Shown: piece by piece, positions 62,773 through 64,000 of the stretch
How positions within the stretch are numbered: position 1 is the stretch's first letter
Layout: the number at the start of each line of letters is the position of its first letter
Assembly: GCA_029550345.1 (NCBI GenBank)
Contig: JAKPHK010000001.1
Location: forward strand, 1-64,000
Direction: 5' to 3'
DNA: 64,000 nt
From: Pseudomonadota bacterium
Lineage (GTDB): Bacteria > Pseudomonadota > Alphaproteobacteria > Sphingomonadales > Sphingomonadaceae
Program-made: the position numbers and the translations under genes
Notes under the pieces: generated by a model
The model's input: only the letters and a program-made list of their open reading frames with translations
Told to the model about the DNA's origin: nothing
Database searches by the model: none

Positions 62773-64000
62773 GCGGCGCGGCCCGCAGGTTTATTCGATC
62801 GCCGCCCACCGCGGCTTTGCCGATGCGCTGGTGGCCGGGCTGATCCCGCGTTATGCCGACAGGGACCTGGGCCTGGCCCGGCTGACCCTGCTGTTGCCCA
62901 ACCACCGCGCGGTGCGCACCGTGACAGAGGCCTTTGTGCGCCTGTCCGGCGGCGGGATGCTGCTGCCGCGCATGGCGATGGTCGGCGACCTTGACCTTGA
63001 TGAGACGCTGGGCCCGCTGCTCGATCCGTTGGGTGGCGGGACGGACATTCCGCCCGCCGCCGATCCGGTCCGCCGCTGGTTGCGGCTGGCCGAATTCCTG
63101 AAGGCCGAACTCGGCAAGGATGCCCCCAAGGCGCCGGGCCTGCTGCGCCTCGCCTTCGAAACCGGGCGGACGATGGACCGGCTGGCGGTCGAAGGGATCG
63201 AATTGGGCGATCTGCTGCAGGACCGGGTTTCCGGGATCGTCGGCGATCTGGCGGAACACTGGCAGGCCTCGACCCGAACCTTTGCCCGGGTTCAGGCCCG
63301 CTGGCTGGCAGAGCTGGCCGTGCGGGGAGAGGTCGATGCCCCGGTGCGGCGGAACCTGCTGTTCGATGCTGCGGCGCGGCGCTGGCGCGGGAACGCGCCG
63401 CCGCATCCACTGGTCGCCGCTGGGATCACCAGCGCTTCACCGGCGCTGGCGCGGTTGCTGCGGACCATATCGGAACTGCCCCAGGGCGCAGTGATCCTGC
63501 CCGATCTCGATCTGACGTTGAGCCGTGATGTTTGGGATTCGCTCGGCAATGCGGGGCAGGGCGATGTGCCCTTTGGGGAGCACGATGCCCTGGCGCATCC
63601 GCAGTACCATCTGAAGCTGCTGCTGGGCCGGATGGGGTTGAACCGCGATGAGGTTGATCCCTGGCACCGCGCCGGGCTGGCCGCCGCGCCGCCAGAGCGG
63701 AGCCGGGCGATCTCAAACCTGTTCCTGCCGCCTGAGGGCAGTGCCGGCTGGGTCGATCTGAAGGCAGAGCAGCGCCGCCTTTCGGGCGTGCGGCTGATGG
63801 AATGCGCGCATCCGGGCGAGGAGGCGCAGGCGATTGCCTTGCTGATCCGCCGCGCGCTGGATGAACCTGAAAAGCGGATCGCGCTGGTCACCCCTGATCG
63901 CGGTCTGGCGGCGCGGGTGGTTGCGCATCTTCGGCGCTGGAACCTGCGCGCAGACGATACCGCCGGGCTGCCCTTGCCGCAGACGCCCGCCGGGCGGGTG
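62765..64000 (+). CDS. addB: Double-strand break repair protein AddB (3' end outside window)
   Basis: The frame from GTG 62765, overlapping the murU stop, stays open to base 64000, giving 412 residues with no stop. The start (VYSIAAHRGFADALVAGLIPRYA), LTLLLPNHRAVRTV, PRMAMVGDLDLDE and HPGEEAQAIALLIRRALDEPEKRIALVTPDRGLAARVVAHLRRW match the N-terminal half of alphaproteobacterial AddB, the nuclease/helicase-like partner of AddA in RecBCD-type repair. The nuclease domain and stop lie beyond the window; addA is expected to follow. Confidence 0.92.
   Translation, partial: MAERRGPQVYSIAAHRGFADALVAGLIPRYADRDLGLARLTLLLPNHRAVRTVTEAFVRLSGGGMLLPRMAMVGDLDLDETLGPLLDPLGGGTDIPPAADPVRRWLRLAEFLKAELGKDAPKAPGLLRLAFETGRTMDRLAVEGIELGDLLQDRVSGIVGDLAEHWQASTRTFARVQARWLAELAVRGEVDAPVRRNLLFDAAARRWRGNAPPHPLVAAGITSASPALARLLRTISELPQGAVILPDLDLTLSRDVWDSLGNAGQGDVPFGEHDALAHPQYHLKLLLGRMGLNRDEVDPWHRAGLAAAPPERSRAISNLFLPPEGSAGWVDLKAEQRRLSGVRLMECAHPGEEAQAIALLIRRALDEPEKRIALVTPDRGLAARVVAHLRRWNLRADDTAGLPLPQTPAGRV

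Overview
The window is a densely packed, GC-rich bacterial chromosome segment. Gene content points to an alphaproteobacterium, most likely of the order Sphingomonadales: a 5-aminolevulinate synthase hemA, a DivL-type tyrosine pseudo-kinase, an amgK-murU-addB cluster, a speF-like leader before an ornithine decarboxylase, and a ScfR-type regulator facing a methylmalonyl-CoA operon. Nearly every gene is a housekeeping or core metabolic gene. No phage, insertion sequence or CRISPR array was seen.

Layout. 1-6.0 kb: end of a LemA protein, a serine hydrolase, ornithine decarboxylase behind a structured leader RNA, a decayed TonB-receptor gene, and hemA on the minus strand. 6.0-12.7 kb: metallo-hydrolase and murI (minus), then plsY-dprA, a small membrane protein, topA and a small helical protein (plus). 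12.7-16.8 kb: a membrane glycosyltransferase, era, rnc and lepB (minus). 16.9-21.4 kb: pgi, two very small genes, glutathione reductase and an extended SDR. 21.4-31.8 kb: the propionyl-CoA to succinyl-CoA pathway, with scfR divergent from pccB-(lipoprotein)-mce-ech-scpA-metY-pccA. Three TTTGCAA boxes and a long palindrome lie in the divergent promoter, and a 114-bp partial copy of the start of pccA sits just before metY.

31.8-43.5 kb: a low-GC orphan gene, a cyclase-family hydrolase, a thioesterase, a peptide transporter, aroB-aroK, two unknown envelope genes, xerD, accA, an M48 protease with LysM, and two Flp pilin genes (one only 59 codons). 43.5-52.5 kb: mutT, tRNA-Arg(ACG), then the bd oxidase block cydABX (minus) divergent from cydDC (plus), followed by an arsR-peroxiredoxin pair and a methyltransferase (minus). 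52.5-58.0 kb: a phospholipase D family protein, folE, a hotdog thioesterase, a Prx5 peroxiredoxin, a secreted protein and ahcY with a dyad and terminator in its leader. 58.0-64.0 kb: a palindromic intergenic repeat, then divL-tsaE-amgK-murU-addB with overlapping stop/start codons; addB runs off the end.

The genes fall into coherent units: propionate and methionine-carbon disposal under ScfR; bd oxidase with its CydDC assembly exporter; peptidoglycan recycling (amgK, murU) and synthesis (murI); and cell-cycle signalling (divL). The least explained items are the duplicated pccA start around metY, the small overlapping reading frames, the AT-rich operator between cydA and cydD, and the two unknown genes between aroK and xerD.
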